Source: Treponema sp.
Lineage (GTDB): Bacteria > Spirochaetota > Spirochaetia > Treponematales > Breznakiellaceae
Reading direction: 5' to 3'
Length of the DNA stretch: 50,171 bases
Assembly (NCBI GenBank): GCA_031257675.1
Contig: JAIROG010000115.1
Coordinates: 1 to 50,171 of the forward strand
Of the stretch, positions 7,714 through 15,974 are shown piece after piece. Both the position numbers and the translations under genes were made by a program. How positions within the stretch are numbered: the stretch's first letter is position 1; every line of letters starts with the position of its first letter. A model generated the notes under the pieces. That model saw only the letters and a list, made by a program, of their open reading frames with translations, did no database searches and was not told the origin of the DNA.

Positions 7714-8113
7714 CATAAAAGGAACGACCGTCTTTCTGGCGGTTGAGCGGACGGCTTGTTTCGGTTGCACGGCGCAGGAATGTGCGCGGGAGCGAAGGGA
7801 GCGCGGTCAAAACCCCCGCCTCATTGCCGCGGAAAACCGGACGGGGCAAAACCTTTCGCCCGGGCGGATTGTTGAAACTGAAACGGCGAAACGGTCGCTT
7901 GTAAAGCAGGCGCTTTTGTCATTGCTTCCGCCGTTTGGCGGCTTTGTCGCGGGATTCGCGCTTGCCGGCGTTCTTTCCCCCGTATCGGGAGACGGAGCGC
8001 GGGGAGCCGCCGGCGTCGCGGGCTTGTTTCTTGCGGGATTCGCCGTTTATGCGTTGCGGAAGCGGTTCCCTGACAAGAGTCGCCCCCATATCGTCAAGGT
8101 TATACATCATTAG
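7694..8113 (+). CDS. RseC/MucC-family membrane protein
   Basis: A 139-residue protein with the RseC/MucC layout: a small N-terminal cysteine-bearing domain (Cys at 22, 25 and 30, CFGCTAQEC), a beta segment, then two membrane helices (about 71-92 and 101-120) and a basic tail. In gammaproteobacteria RseC acts on sigma-E signalling, and relatives belong to Rnf-linked SoxR-reducing systems; neither sigma-E nor Rnf genes are seen here. The cysteines suggest a redox or Fe-S role, by inference. It starts inside the end of the YmdB-like gene, so the two are translationally coupled. Confidence 0.75.
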   Translation: MKGRIYSIKGTTVFLAVERTACFGCTAQECARERRERGQNPRLIAAENRTGQNLSPGRIVETETAKRSLVKQALLSLLPPFGGFVAGFALAGVLSPVSGDGARGAAGVAGLFLAGFAVYALRKRFPDKSRPHIVKVIHH

Positions 8114-8214
8114 TCCGCAACCTAAGCGCACAACCTTTTCAACGCGGTAATGAAGAAATCCGTACTTCCAATGAACTTTCAGCATTGAAGTTCTGGGAAA
8201 GACTAAAATAGTAC

Positions 8215-8243
8215 TTGTTTATGCTTCAAAAGTATGGTATATT
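8215..8243 (+). promoter_or_regulatory. promoter of hsp20
   Basis: TTGTTT, 17-bp spacer, TATATT, with TGG directly before the -10 (extended -10). It leaves a leader of about 107 bases before the hsp20 start. I see no CIRCE element. Confidence 0.6.
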
Positions 8244-8273
8244 TATAAAAGAAGGGGAAAAAACCAACGACCG

Positions 8274-8350
8274 CTCTTGCGAGGGTCAATTCAGCCGGAC
8301 TAAGGTCGGTACACGCGCTATGCGGCATTGGAGCGTATGGCGCAAAGGAG
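8274..8350 (+). promoter_or_regulatory. hsp20 leader with possible ribosome-site pairing
   Basis: CTCTTGCG at 8274-8281 can pair with CGCAA and GAG in the stretch 8341-8350, which holds the AAGGAG ribosome-binding site. The pairing is imperfect and the loop is long (about 59 bases). A thermometer-like role is only a guess. Confidence 0.25.
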
Positions 8351-8356
8351 AGTTAT

Positions 8357-8926
8357 ATGAAAGGTACGAGAGGGTACATGGATATGGGCGCGGTATTTGA
8401 TGAGATTTTTGAGGCCGCCCGTGATTTACATGATGAATTCAGCAGGAATTTTAACAGATTTGGCGCTGACCATTCAGGACGAAACGGCAATCCGCGTTGG
8501 ACCTTTGATGAAAACGTTGATTATTACGCGAATTATGCATATCCGCCCATGAACGTTTACATGACGAGCGACAGGAGCATGGTGTTTGAGTTTGCTCTTG
8601 CGGGTTTTGACGAGAAAAATATAAACCTTTCATTTCAGGGCGATTATATGATTTTTTCCGCTAAAATCGGAGACGAGTCCCAAAAAGAGGAAAGCTTCAT
8701 GGATGGCGACGCCGATGGGAATGGCGGCAATTACCGGTACTTCAAACGCAGACTCAAGTTCAAAGATATTGAGAAGCAGAAATACTTTGTTCCGCAGGAC
8801 AAATACGATCAGGGAAACGTCAAAGCTGTGTTCAAAAATGGCGTTCTTAAGGTTATTGTCCCTCCCAAGGATGAACCTGATGTGAACGACGGCATCAAAA
8901 TCGAGATCGTCAAAGAAGGCTCATAA
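8357..8926 (+). CDS. small heat-shock protein, Hsp20/alpha-crystallin
   Basis: An ATP-independent holdase that keeps unfolding proteins soluble. The alpha-crystallin domain spans about 63-175: PPMNVYMTSDRSMVFEFALAG, DEKNINLSFQGDYMIFSAKI, then a YRYFKRRLKF strand and the VKAVFKNGVLKVIVPP signature. A 60-residue N-terminal arm rich in Asp, Phe and Asn precedes it. The loop between strands is longer and more acidic than usual (EESFMDGDADGNGG). The start has AAGGAG six bases upstream. It appears to be a single-gene unit with its own promoter. Confidence 0.92.
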   Translation: MKGTRGYMDMGAVFDEIFEAARDLHDEFSRNFNRFGADHSGRNGNPRWTFDENVDYYANYAYPPMNVYMTSDRSMVFEFALAGFDEKNINLSFQGDYMIFSAKIGDESQKEESFMDGDADGNGGNYRYFKRRLKFKDIEKQKYFVPQDKYDQGNVKAVFKNGVLKVIVPPKDEPDVNDGIKIEIVKEGS

Positions 8927-8942
8927 TTTCTTTGTTTCGCCC

Positions 8943-8971
8943 TTGAATCAAAATCTTTTTTATGGTAAAGT
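8943..8971 (+). promoter_or_regulatory. promoter of the DRTGG gene
   Basis: TTGAAT, 17-bp spacer, TAAAGT, with TGG directly before the -10. The start codon lies 17 bases downstream with GGGGGAA as ribosome site. Confidence 0.5.
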
Positions 8972-8988
8972 AAAGCAATGGGGGAAAT

Positions 8989-9345
8989 ATGACCGTAATT
9001 GACGCGGTGACAATACTGGAAGGACAATTTTTTTCTGGTGAGGATAAATCCAATATGGAAGTGGCGTCCGCCTGTGGCGCCGATCTTATGAGTGATGTGA
9101 TGGCTTTTGTAAAGGACAGGGTTATCCTTTTAACCGGATTGGTAAATCCGCAGGTCATCAGAACTGCGGAACTGTTGGATATACACTGTATCATTTTTGT
9201 ACGGGGCAAGACGCCAAGCCGTGATATGATTGATATGGCGAATGATTCGGATATTATCCTCGCTGGTACGAAACTGCCGATGTTTTTGGCTTGCGGCAAG
9301 TTGTATGAAGCCGGCCTCAAGACAGGAGGAACGCGGCGCATCTAA
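8989..9345 (+). CDS. DRTGG-domain protein
   Basis: A 118-residue protein made of a single DRTGG domain, a fold also found at the N-terminus of HPr kinase and in phosphotransacetylase, thought to bind a regulatory ligand. I see the usual alternation of strands and helices (TILEGQFFSG at the start, VILLTGLVNPQVIRTAELLD, then IIFVRGKTPSRDMIDMA and DIILAGTKLPMFLACGKLYE). In other anaerobes stand-alone DRTGG proteins often sit near anti-sigma kinases or hydrogenase genes; neither is present here. The ligand and role are unknown. The next gene begins 11 bases after the stop. Confidence 0.8.
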   Translation: MTVIDAVTILEGQFFSGEDKSNMEVASACGADLMSDVMAFVKDRVILLTGLVNPQVIRTAELLDIHCIIFVRGKTPSRDMIDMANDSDIILAGTKLPMFLACGKLYEAGLKTGGTRRI

Positions 9346-9356
9346 ACGGTCGTTCG

Positions 9357-9911
9357 TTGTTGCGGCAAAGGATGCGAAATCTAAAACCACCCCCTGCCGA
9401 GACCTATTCCGCAGGCGTCGCCGCTTGTGGAATAGGCGGGCTTCCGTGTTGGAAACAGCATGGAACCGTTTTGCTTTTCCTCTCAATGAAATATGAAATA
9501 GACACTGCGCCTCTTTTGGAACGCGCTTTGTATGAAGGTAAAAATGTTTTCGCTCCAAAAATCATCAATGGCAAACTAGTCTTTTTTCAAATATTCGAAC
9601 ATGACCTTAACGGATCATGGGACGCCGGGGCGTTTGGCATTCGAGAGCCGCAAGAGCCGGCTTCTCGAAAGGCGTTGTCGCCAAGTCACTTCCCATGCCT
9701 CATTGTAACGCCCGGACTTGCCTTTGACAGGAACGGCAACAGGTTGGGGCGCGGCAAGGGCTATTACGACCGGTTCTTTGCGGAATTGGACGCGCAACGC
9801 CTGCCGTATTTCAGTGTGGGGCTGTGTATGCCCTCCCAGATTGTTGAGCGCGTCCCTGTAAAGCCGTGGGACAAAAGAATGGACGCCGTGTTGGATATCT
9901 CCCGTTTGTAA
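9357..9911 (+). CDS. 5-formyltetrahydrofolate cyclo-ligase
   Basis: The enzyme turns 5-formyl-THF into 5,10-methenyl-THF using ATP. The C-terminal signature is clear: LIVTPGLAFDRNGNRLGRGK followed by GYYDRFF, and VGLCMPSQIVERVPVKPWD. The N-terminal third is less conserved. The usual basic opening (K..LR..R) is represented only by LLRQRMRN. I take TTG 9357 as the start because no ATG or GTG lies upstream in frame. The only good ribosome site, AGGAGG at 9324, is 27 bases away inside the DRTGG gene, so the true start is uncertain. The family is usually 180-200 residues and this one is 184. Confidence 0.85.
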   Translation: MLRQRMRNLKPPPAETYSAGVAACGIGGLPCWKQHGTVLLFLSMKYEIDTAPLLERALYEGKNVFAPKIINGKLVFFQIFEHDLNGSWDAGAFGIREPQEPASRKALSPSHFPCLIVTPGLAFDRNGNRLGRGKGYYDRFFAELDAQRLPYFSVGLCMPSQIVERVPVKPWDKRMDAVLDISRL

Positions 9912-9970
9912 CAGCGCTCTGCGTTGATCTTCTTCCAAAACCATGCGTTTTGCAAGAGGATACGATCCCC

Positions 9971-9999
9971 TTGCAAAAAAAACTTTTCAATAGTATATT
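9971..9999 (+). promoter_or_regulatory. promoter of recN
   Basis: TTGCAA, 17-bp spacer, TATATT. The recN ATG is nine bases after the -10, so the leader would be about three bases. No ribosome site is visible before the start. Confidence 0.5.
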
Positions 10000-10008
10000 A
10001 CTGACGGT

Positions 10009-11712
10009 ATGCTTGAAGAAATCAATATCAAGAACTATGCGCTCATTGACAGCCTTTCTCTTCCCTTTCAAAAAGGTTTTAATGTATTGACCGGCGAGAC
10101 GGGAGCGGGAAAATCCATCATCGTGGGATCTTTAAGCTTCCTTCTTGGCGGAAAAACGGACGGCGGCGTGATACGCACCGGCGCCGATGAAGCGAGCGTT
10201 TCCGCCGTGGCGTCAATCAGGAGCGGCAATAGGGAAGCCCTTGATTGGCTTGCGTCCAGGGACATTGAGAGCGAAGAGTCTCAGGTCATTATCCGGAGAA
10301 GCATCAAATCTTCGGGCAGAAGCGTCATTTATATACAAAACGTACCCGTAACACGCGCGGATTTGGCGGAATTTATGGCGTTGCTCTTCGATCTGCATGG
10401 ACAATATTCGCACGAAACTCTCATGCATGGTGAAAACCACCGGAAGTACCTCGACGGTTTCGCGCGTCTTGAGCGTGAAGCCCTTGACTTCAACCGCGTG
10501 TTTCTAGAGCTTGCCGACAAGCGGAAAATTTTTGAAGCGCAAGCCGGTATGGAGAAAGATCGTGAGACCAAAATCGAAATGCTCCAATACGCGGTTGATG
10601 AGATAACTGCGGCGAATCCCCGAAAGGGCGAAATACAGGAGCTTGAAAACGAGTCTTCCCGTCTAGGCGATTTTGAAAAGCTGACCGGCTATGTGAACAA
10701 CGCCGCGGAAGCGTTTTTTGACAGCGAGGTTTCCGTACTAACCTTGTCGCGGCGTACGCGAACATCCCTTGAAAACGCCTCGGATATTGACGGTTCTCTT
10801 GTACCCCTTCTGAAACGGGTGGAAGATATGTTCTATGAAGCCGAAGATATTTCCGAAGAATTCCGCAACTACCGCGATCTCCTGTCCTATGATCCCGAAC
10901 GGCTTGAAGAAGTTGAGGGGCGGCTGAATGTACTGCTCAAGTTGAAGAAAAAATATGGCGGCGGCAATACGGGGCTTTTCAATGACGAAGATGAAATTCT
11001 TGCGTACAAAGAAAAGGCGGAAGCTGAGATTGAAGCGCTCTCACGCATTGAGGAAAACCGCGACAAGCTCAAGATAGAAATCGCCGCCCTTGAAAAAGAT
11101 ATTGTAAACCGGGCGGCGGCGTTAAGCGGGAAACGGAAGGACGCCGCCCGCGAGTTGAGCGGCAAGATCACCGAAATCTTGACCCGCTTGGGCATGCCTC
11201 AGTCCCGTTTTGAGGTCGATGTCGCCCCAAAAGGAGATTCCACTCTTGTATGCGGACCGTGGGGCGCGGACAACATCGGCTTCCTTATATCGGCGAACGC
11301 GGGCGAGCCGCTTAAAGAACTTTCCCGCATAGCGTCCGGCGGCGAGCTTTCCCGAGTGATGCTTGCCATCAAGACCGTGCTTTCAGACGCTGACATGCTT
11401 GAAACGCTGGTTTTCGATGAAATAGATACGGGCATCGGCGGGGAAGTCGCAGTCGCCGTCGGTGAATATCTGGCAAAAATCGGCAAAATGAAGCAGATTT
11501 TTTGCGTCACCCATCTTGCAAGCATCGCCGTCCGCGCCGATAATCATCTTAAGGTGGAAAAAAGAAACGAAGCGGGCAGGACTTTTACCAGCGTTGCGCC
11601 CTTGAACGCGGAAGAGCGGCGCGGGGAGATTGCCCGAATGCTTGCTGGAGACGCGGGCGCCGCCGCCCTTGCGCATGCAGACGAGATGCTCGCAAAATAT
11701 GGAAAGGAGTAA
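10009..11712 (+). CDS. recN: DNA repair protein RecN
   Basis: An SMC-like ATPase that acts at double-strand breaks. Walker A is GETGAGKS at 29-36, followed by a long coiled-coil region (about 150-370) broken by the hinge. The ABC signature ASGGELSRV lies near 441 and Walker B with VFDEIDTGIGG near 465, then CVTHLASIAVRADNH as the switch-region His. The length of 567 is normal. The start is fixed by the conserved opening MLEEINIKNYALI; it lacks a Shine-Dalgarno sequence and sits very close to the promoter. The next gene starts three bases after the stop and its ribosome site lies inside recN. Confidence 0.97.
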   Translation: MLEEINIKNYALIDSLSLPFQKGFNVLTGETGAGKSIIVGSLSFLLGGKTDGGVIRTGADEASVSAVASIRSGNREALDWLASRDIESEESQVIIRRSIKSSGRSVIYIQNVPVTRADLAEFMALLFDLHGQYSHETLMHGENHRKYLDGFARLEREALDFNRVFLELADKRKIFEAQAGMEKDRETKIEMLQYAVDEITAANPRKGEIQELENESSRLGDFEKLTGYVNNAAEAFFDSEVSVLTLSRRTRTSLENASDIDGSLVPLLKRVEDMFYEAEDISEEFRNYRDLLSYDPERLEEVEGRLNVLLKLKKKYGGGNTGLFNDEDEILAYKEKAEAEIEALSRIEENRDKLKIEIAALEKDIVNRAAALSGKRKDAARELSGKITEILTRLGMPQSRFEVDVAPKGDSTLVCGPWGADNIGFLISANAGEPLKELSRIASGGELSRVMLAIKTVLSDADMLETLVFDEIDTGIGGEVAVAVGEYLAKIGKMKQIFCVTHLASIAVRADNHLKVEKRNEAGRTFTSVAPLNAEERRGEIARMLAGDAGAAALAHADEMLAKYGKE

Positions 11713-11715
11713 ACG

Positions 11716-12513
11716 ATGTCCGACAACAGGCAGCAATATCTGGATAAATATTCCGATTATCAAAGTTCAATTGATACGATTCTCGCATGGAAAGCGAAAT
11801 TTTTGACTGAAATATCCGAAGATGATCCGGGCGAGCTTGCATTAAGCAAGTTAAAACTGGCTAATGCAACGCTCGATCTTTTTTCTTATTATATTATTCT
11901 GAACACTCTTTCCAGTTCATTGCTGAAAAAAAAGAACGAAGACATCATAAATAACGCGAGAAAATCGTTCCTCAATGCGATTACGCTTATGGAAGAAGTG
12001 GTTTCCCCTTTTCTTGACGCGCCCTACGGAGATTATGAGGATAAACTTGAACTCATTGCGTCATTTAGCGCGCAAGAGCGCTATGTTTTGGTGAGAAAAC
12101 TAGGACTTTCCTTTGCTTTGCTCAAAGCCGCCTATGGAGAGAATCCCAAATGGAAATGGATGCTCGTTGATCTTGAAGGGCGTTCTATAACGGTAACAAA
12201 AAATTTCATAGACCTAAAAAAGGCGGTGTCTAATACGGACCTCCGTTCTCCTGATTATGAACCTACGGCTTGCCATCTCAGGCTTATTAAAAACCTGCTC
12301 CCTAAAGGCGCGAATACTTTTCGGGAAAGATATGAAATAATCTCTCACTCGGAAGACGACTTCAAAAAGAGCATTGATTTCCTCAGCTCTTTACGCTATC
12401 TCTATAGCGTGCTAGGAGAAGGCGATAACGCCGAAGCGACGAAAAGGAAAATCGAAGCGTGGAACGATAAACTAAAAAAGGATATGAAAAATAAAGAAAA
12501 TGGCGCGGCCTAG
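11716..12513 (+). CDS. uncharacterised helical protein downstream of recN
   Basis: I do not recognise a family. The 265 residues are predicted mostly helical and soluble, rich in Leu, Lys, Asp and Ser. There is no signal peptide or membrane segment, and no catalytic motif stands out. The middle has a conserved-looking stretch of aromatic residues (NPKWKWMLVDLEG). The C-terminal 60 residues look like a coiled helix ending in a Lys/Glu-rich tail. AAGGAG lies six bases before the ATG and overlaps the end of recN, so the gene is co-transcribed and coupled with it. A role alongside RecN is possible but unproven. Confidence 0.8.
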   Translation: MSDNRQQYLDKYSDYQSSIDTILAWKAKFLTEISEDDPGELALSKLKLANATLDLFSYYIILNTLSSSLLKKKNEDIINNARKSFLNAITLMEEVVSPFLDAPYGDYEDKLELIASFSAQERYVLVRKLGLSFALLKAAYGENPKWKWMLVDLEGRSITVTKNFIDLKKAVSNTDLRSPDYEPTACHLRLIKNLLPKGANTFRERYEIISHSEDDFKKSIDFLSSLRYLYSVLGEGDNAEATKRKIEAWNDKLKKDMKNKENGAA

Positions 12514-12543
12514 ATGTATGAAAACGCCTTCGCTTCCCCTTTT

Positions 12544-14184
12544 TCAAACGACAGCTTGAGCGGCGATAAACAATCGTTCTCCTATTCCCCGCTTGTTCGT
12601 CGGATGGAGATCGTTCCATTCTCCCAAATCGTAACAGGCGGCTATCGCCGTGCTAGGAACAGCCGCCGCAACCGCCTCTTGAGATTTCCGCAATTCAGCC
12701 CATAGCGGGCGCAATGGGTCTTCGACGGAACCGAAAACAGGAAGACCGGCAATGACAAACGGAAGATTCTCCGATCCCGCCCTGTCGCGCCACTCCTCGA
12801 TCATCGCGCTTAAAAGCGTCTTGTATTCACGGGCGTCCTCCATGGCGTTAGCGTTGGATTCACCTTGATACCAAAGCGCGGCGCGGAGCGGCAGGCGCAA
12901 CACCGGCGCGACAAGCGCATTGTAAAGACCGGAAGGTTGCCAATGTATGAAGACATTTGCGGGGCGGGCGCCGGTTCTGAGGGTTATTTTGTACCGCCAT
13001 TCGCCGGTTAAATCAATGTTGCCAGAAGGCAGATCGGTTTTCGCGCTCCCCCCGGCGGTTCCGAAAAAAACGGCGAAAGGCTTGTCAAGCGTAACCTCGC
13101 CCAAACCGTTGTCGCATACGACTCGCAAGACAATGGAGTTCTCGCCTTCGCGCAACAGTCCTTGGGGAATGACGTACTTTCTGGGCGGATAGCGGTAGCC
13201 GGTTTCTCCAACCTCCCGCCCGTTGACAAAAGCCGCGTCCGAATCGACAATGGTTCCAAGCCAGAGGTTCGCCTTCTTGCCTGCGTCTTCAGCGCGTACC
13301 ATAAAATTCCGCTTAAGATACACAACGCCTTGAAAATCTTTAAAATCCGCCGATTGATCGGCAAACCGCCCCGGAAGCGCAATGGAACCGCTGTCTGTCC
13401 ACTGCCCGGACAGGAAGTTTTTATCGCTCGCAAGCGGATCGCGGGAACGTGAAACTATTGCGTCCCACGCTCCGGTTTCTCTCGCATTTTCCGCAATGAT
13501 CGCATCGGCGTACGCGGCGTCCGCAAGCTTGTCCGCATAAGACGCCAGTTCCATACCGCGCGAATGAACGGCGCGCAGGGCTTCCTTGCTCATAAAACAT
13601 TCGATGGTCGCTCCCCCTACGGCGGCGAGGATGAGACCAACGGGGGTATGGCGGGTCTCGCTCCATTGTTTCGCAAAGAAGTACGCCGTACCGGAAAAAC
13701 CGCCGAGCGTTTCCCGTGACGCCTGTTTCCATGAAGCTTGCGCCGTATCGTCCTGCGGCGAAGAAAAATTGACCGCATAGGGAAACCGCAACTCGCGGAC
13801 AACAGGATACGATTCCAGCGCCCATTCTTCAGGATAATCGTCTTTAAGGCGCTCCATCTGGAGTTCCATGTTGGACTGCCCGGCACACAGAAAAACATCC
13901 CCGATGTACACATCGTCTATGACAAGCGATAAATCGTCCGATTCATCGCCGTAGCTAACGCGCAACAGATATGGACCGCCTGCCTGCGCCGGATCAAGGG
14001 CAATGCGCCATTTTCCTTCCGCATCAGTCCGGGTTGTGTATGTTTTGCCAAGAAAGGTTACAGATACAACCGTTTTCTTGCCGGAAGGGTTGGCATCGGC
14101 AATATATCCCCATATAGTGACAGATTTTTGCGCTTGCATCACCATGCCGGAAGAAAAAACAGACGGCAGTTTTATAGCGTTCAT
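12544..14184 (-). CDS. sialate O-acetylesterase (SASA/SGNH hydrolase)
   Basis: An esterase of the SGNH type acting on acetylated sialic acids or related sugar esters. The N-terminal beta-sandwich (1-90) is followed by the catalytic block FLCAGQSNMELQM with nucleophile Ser104. The C-terminal His-containing block DLHPTNKRGIGERLF lies near 527. A further beta domain (about 270-400, with TGEWRYKITL) is inserted, as in larger bacterial family members. The length of 546 is typical. I see no signal peptide, so the enzyme may act on imported sugars in the cytoplasm. It stands alone, convergent with the gene before it. Glycan degradation fits a gut habitat. Confidence 0.9.
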   Translation of the reverse strand: MNAIKLPSVFSSGMVMQAQKSVTIWGYIADANPSGKKTVVSVTFLGKTYTTRTDAEGKWRIALDPAQAGGPYLLRVSYGDESDDLSLVIDDVYIGDVFLCAGQSNMELQMERLKDDYPEEWALESYPVVRELRFPYAVNFSSPQDDTAQASWKQASRETLGGFSGTAYFFAKQWSETRHTPVGLILAAVGGATIECFMSKEALRAVHSRGMELASYADKLADAAYADAIIAENARETGAWDAIVSRSRDPLASDKNFLSGQWTDSGSIALPGRFADQSADFKDFQGVVYLKRNFMVRAEDAGKKANLWLGTIVDSDAAFVNGREVGETGYRYPPRKYVIPQGLLREGENSIVLRVVCDNGLGEVTLDKPFAVFFGTAGGSAKTDLPSGNIDLTGEWRYKITLRTGARPANVFIHWQPSGLYNALVAPVLRLPLRAALWYQGESNANAMEDAREYKTLLSAMIEEWRDRAGSENLPFVIAGLPVFGSVEDPLRPLWAELRKSQEAVAAAVPSTAIAACYDLGEWNDLHPTNKRGIGERLFIAAQAVV

Positions 14185-14319
14185 GTTTTATGTATCGGCG
14201 AAAAACGCGCATGCTGTAACGAACCTTCGGTTGCGGGACGAAGATTCGGCGGCAAAGTCTCGTGTTGTGTCACTATTGTAACAATGGAATCGTGACCGAA
14301 AGCGGGAGCGTCAAAAATT

Positions 14320-14684
14320 TCAGTTCATTCCGCTTTGCCATTCCCTGATTTTCCGCAATGTGTCCTTCACCCGCTGGAAATTTGTATCCAGTTGGACGGC
14401 TCTTTCCAAATTCTGAATCGCCAAGCCTTTTTGCCGTTTTTGGCTATACGCAGGCCCGCGGTTGCCTTGTCGTACACCGCCTGCCTGTCGCTGAAAGCGG
14501 CTTGTACGCGGTATGTTAGCGAACCAACCCCGCTTGAAAATTTCATTCGCGCCATGGGAGATGCCGGCAAACAATTCGGCGCTATATAGCGTTGGTTGCG
14601 AATCTCCAACATTAAATGCAAATTTGCCATGAATAGGCGCAATTTTTTACTTTTTTCAAAATTTTTATAAATTTCTGCTGACAA
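14320..14684 (-). pseudogene. relic of a TPR-type protein (frameshifted)
   Basis: Two minus-strand frames join into one sensible protein end. The frame read from 14684 gives ...YRVQAAFSDRQAVYDKATAG up to about 14456. The frame read from about 14451 continues AYSQKRQKGLAIQNLERAVQ, LDTNFQRVKDTLRKIREWQ to the stop at 14320. This is the consensus end of a tetratricopeptide repeat. The shift between them, and the lack of a convincing start, make it a decayed gene end. Confidence 0.55.
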
Positions 14685-14705
14685 GGACCATTTTCATGAT
14701 ATAAT
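14678..14705 (+). promoter_or_regulatory. promoter before a small ORF
   Basis: CTGACA, 16-bp spacer, TATAAT, with TGA before the -10 (extended -10). It reads towards the small ORF at 14769. Confidence 0.5.
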
Positions 14706-14768
14706 TAAAGATGTGGATAGAGATTCTTTGGGTTGGTTTCTTCAACGCTGTCCTATAAGGGGAGCGAA

Positions 14769-15020
14769 ATGATAAAAACATTTGTTAAAAGGATGGCAAT
14801 TATAGCGTCTAAGGAGATGGTATGCATAAAATTCGGAATAGCGCGAAAAATCGCCGATTTTATATTCAACCGCCATTTTAATATCCTTTCAATCAAAGCC
14901 AGCCATGACAAACGCAATGAATTATTTGAAAAGCTTGTTAACGCCCCAATGCATAAAAAGTCAAAAATTGACGACTCTATAATATTCCCAAAAACATTGA
15001 GATTGTCAGGCTGTTCCTAA
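14769..15020 (+). CDS. small basic hypothetical protein
   Basis: An 83-residue frame with a good promoter 64 bases upstream and GGGGAG seven bases before the ATG. The protein is basic, with a run of hydrophobic and charged residues (ADFIFNRHFNILSIKA), and no known motif. It lies among relics, so it may itself be the N-terminal remainder of a longer gene. The signals suggest that it is at least expressed. Confidence 0.4.
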   Translation: MIKTFVKRMAIIASKEMVCIKFGIARKIADFIFNRHFNILSIKASHDKRNELFEKLVNAPMHKKSKIDDSIIFPKTLRLSGCS

Positions 15021-15112
15021 ACTAATTGAATGAGATTTCCCGAGTCATATACGCTTTTTAATTCGGCGCTCAACGCATACGATCTGTCTTGCGAAAATGA
15101 TTTCCAAACGCT

Positions 15113-15520
15113 TCAAACGCTATTGCCGCCTGCCACGAGCTGATTATTACGAATTTTATAGTCGTCAGAATGATCACGCAACCAAAGAAGTGAAGTATAG
15201 CAATCATCAAGAGCGGCTGGATATGGATATTCAACAGAGCGTCTATAGGCAGGAGCGACAACTATACAATTACTGACATATATAAATCTCTTTATAAAAC
15301 CCTCATCTTGGTCAGGAATGCCAATGGCATAACCTCCACCATGTATCCAAAGAAGACCGGGAGTATTTTCTTTAGGATTTTCAGGAGAATAAACACAGAT
15401 ACGCAATTTAGTTTCATCCGGTCGAGCAATCTATAATTTTCCAAATCTTCTATCAATTGTACAAGCGCCTTCTTGCTGTTATTTCCGGTTTTAAGTAATA
15501 AAGCTTTGATCGCATAATGT
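15113..15520 (-). pseudogene. relic of an alpha/beta hydrolase (HSL/acetyl-esterase type)
   Basis: The frame ending at 15113 carries the oxyanion-hole motif GLLWIHGGGYAIG, then VVAPAYRRSVEYPYPAALDD and RNNQLVAGGNSV, where it stops right at the expected nucleophile block (GxSxG). Upstream, near 15430, the frame is broken. The N-terminal part (YAIKALLLKTGNNSKKALVQ, LIEDLENYR) lies in another frame and continues as RPDETKLRICVYSPE in the first. The whole C-terminal half with the catalytic Ser, Asp and His is missing. It is therefore truncated and frameshifted. Confidence 0.75.
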
Positions 15521-15536
15521 ATCCGTATTGTTGTTA

Positions 15537-15866
15537 TACCGCATAGCAGGCAAAATACCGGAGGGTGGCGATCAGTGGGGGAAGTGGATGACACATTGGA
15601 GGATAAATTCCCATGCCCCCGCTTTCAAGCTCAACCTTGACGGCGCTGTCCGTGGGGGATAAGAAGACTTTCCCTTCGCAGGTAAAATTCAATGCATATT
15701 GGAAGAAGCCCGCGTTGGAGGGAATCAGGGTACGCCGACCCGCGTTTCCATCGGATATAAAAATCGCGGCTAACCCCTTGTTAGGGTCTTTGGGCGTTGG
15801 CGCATTGGTTGTTGACGGATCATTAAAAGCATATCCGCAACCCGCCGGCGAAGGGAAAGCGTCGCA
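15537..15866 (-). pseudogene. relic of a treponemal surface lipoprotein N-terminal domain
   Basis: A minus-strand frame without a usable start reads ...PNKGLAAIFISDGNAGRRTL, IPSNAGFFQYALNFTCEGK, then SAVKVELESGGMG. This matches the domain found after the lipobox in the LRR lipoprotein at 17518-19608 (RAVYPDIGGFVKFTLTF, then SAEIALEPGDWNITA). The match ends near 15610, where unrelated sequence takes over. A TGA at 15867 closes the frame upstream. It is the leftover of a paralogous gene. Confidence 0.6.
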
Positions 15867-15974
15867 TCATGGGAATGGCGGCTATTGAGGGCGGAATGTT
15901 CGTGTATAGAAGCATAGTAGTTAGTCAGTTGGTTTTACATTGACATGTCCAGCAAGATACATTACATTTAAACC

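Noticed and set aside
12514-12705. Plus-strand 63-codon frame directly after the gene ending at 12513
   Set aside because: It lies opposite the conserved C-terminus of the sialate O-acetylesterase and has no ribosome site.
15613-15888. Plus-strand 91-codon frame
   Set aside because: The opposite strand carries a better explanation, the lipoprotein-domain relic with matching residues.
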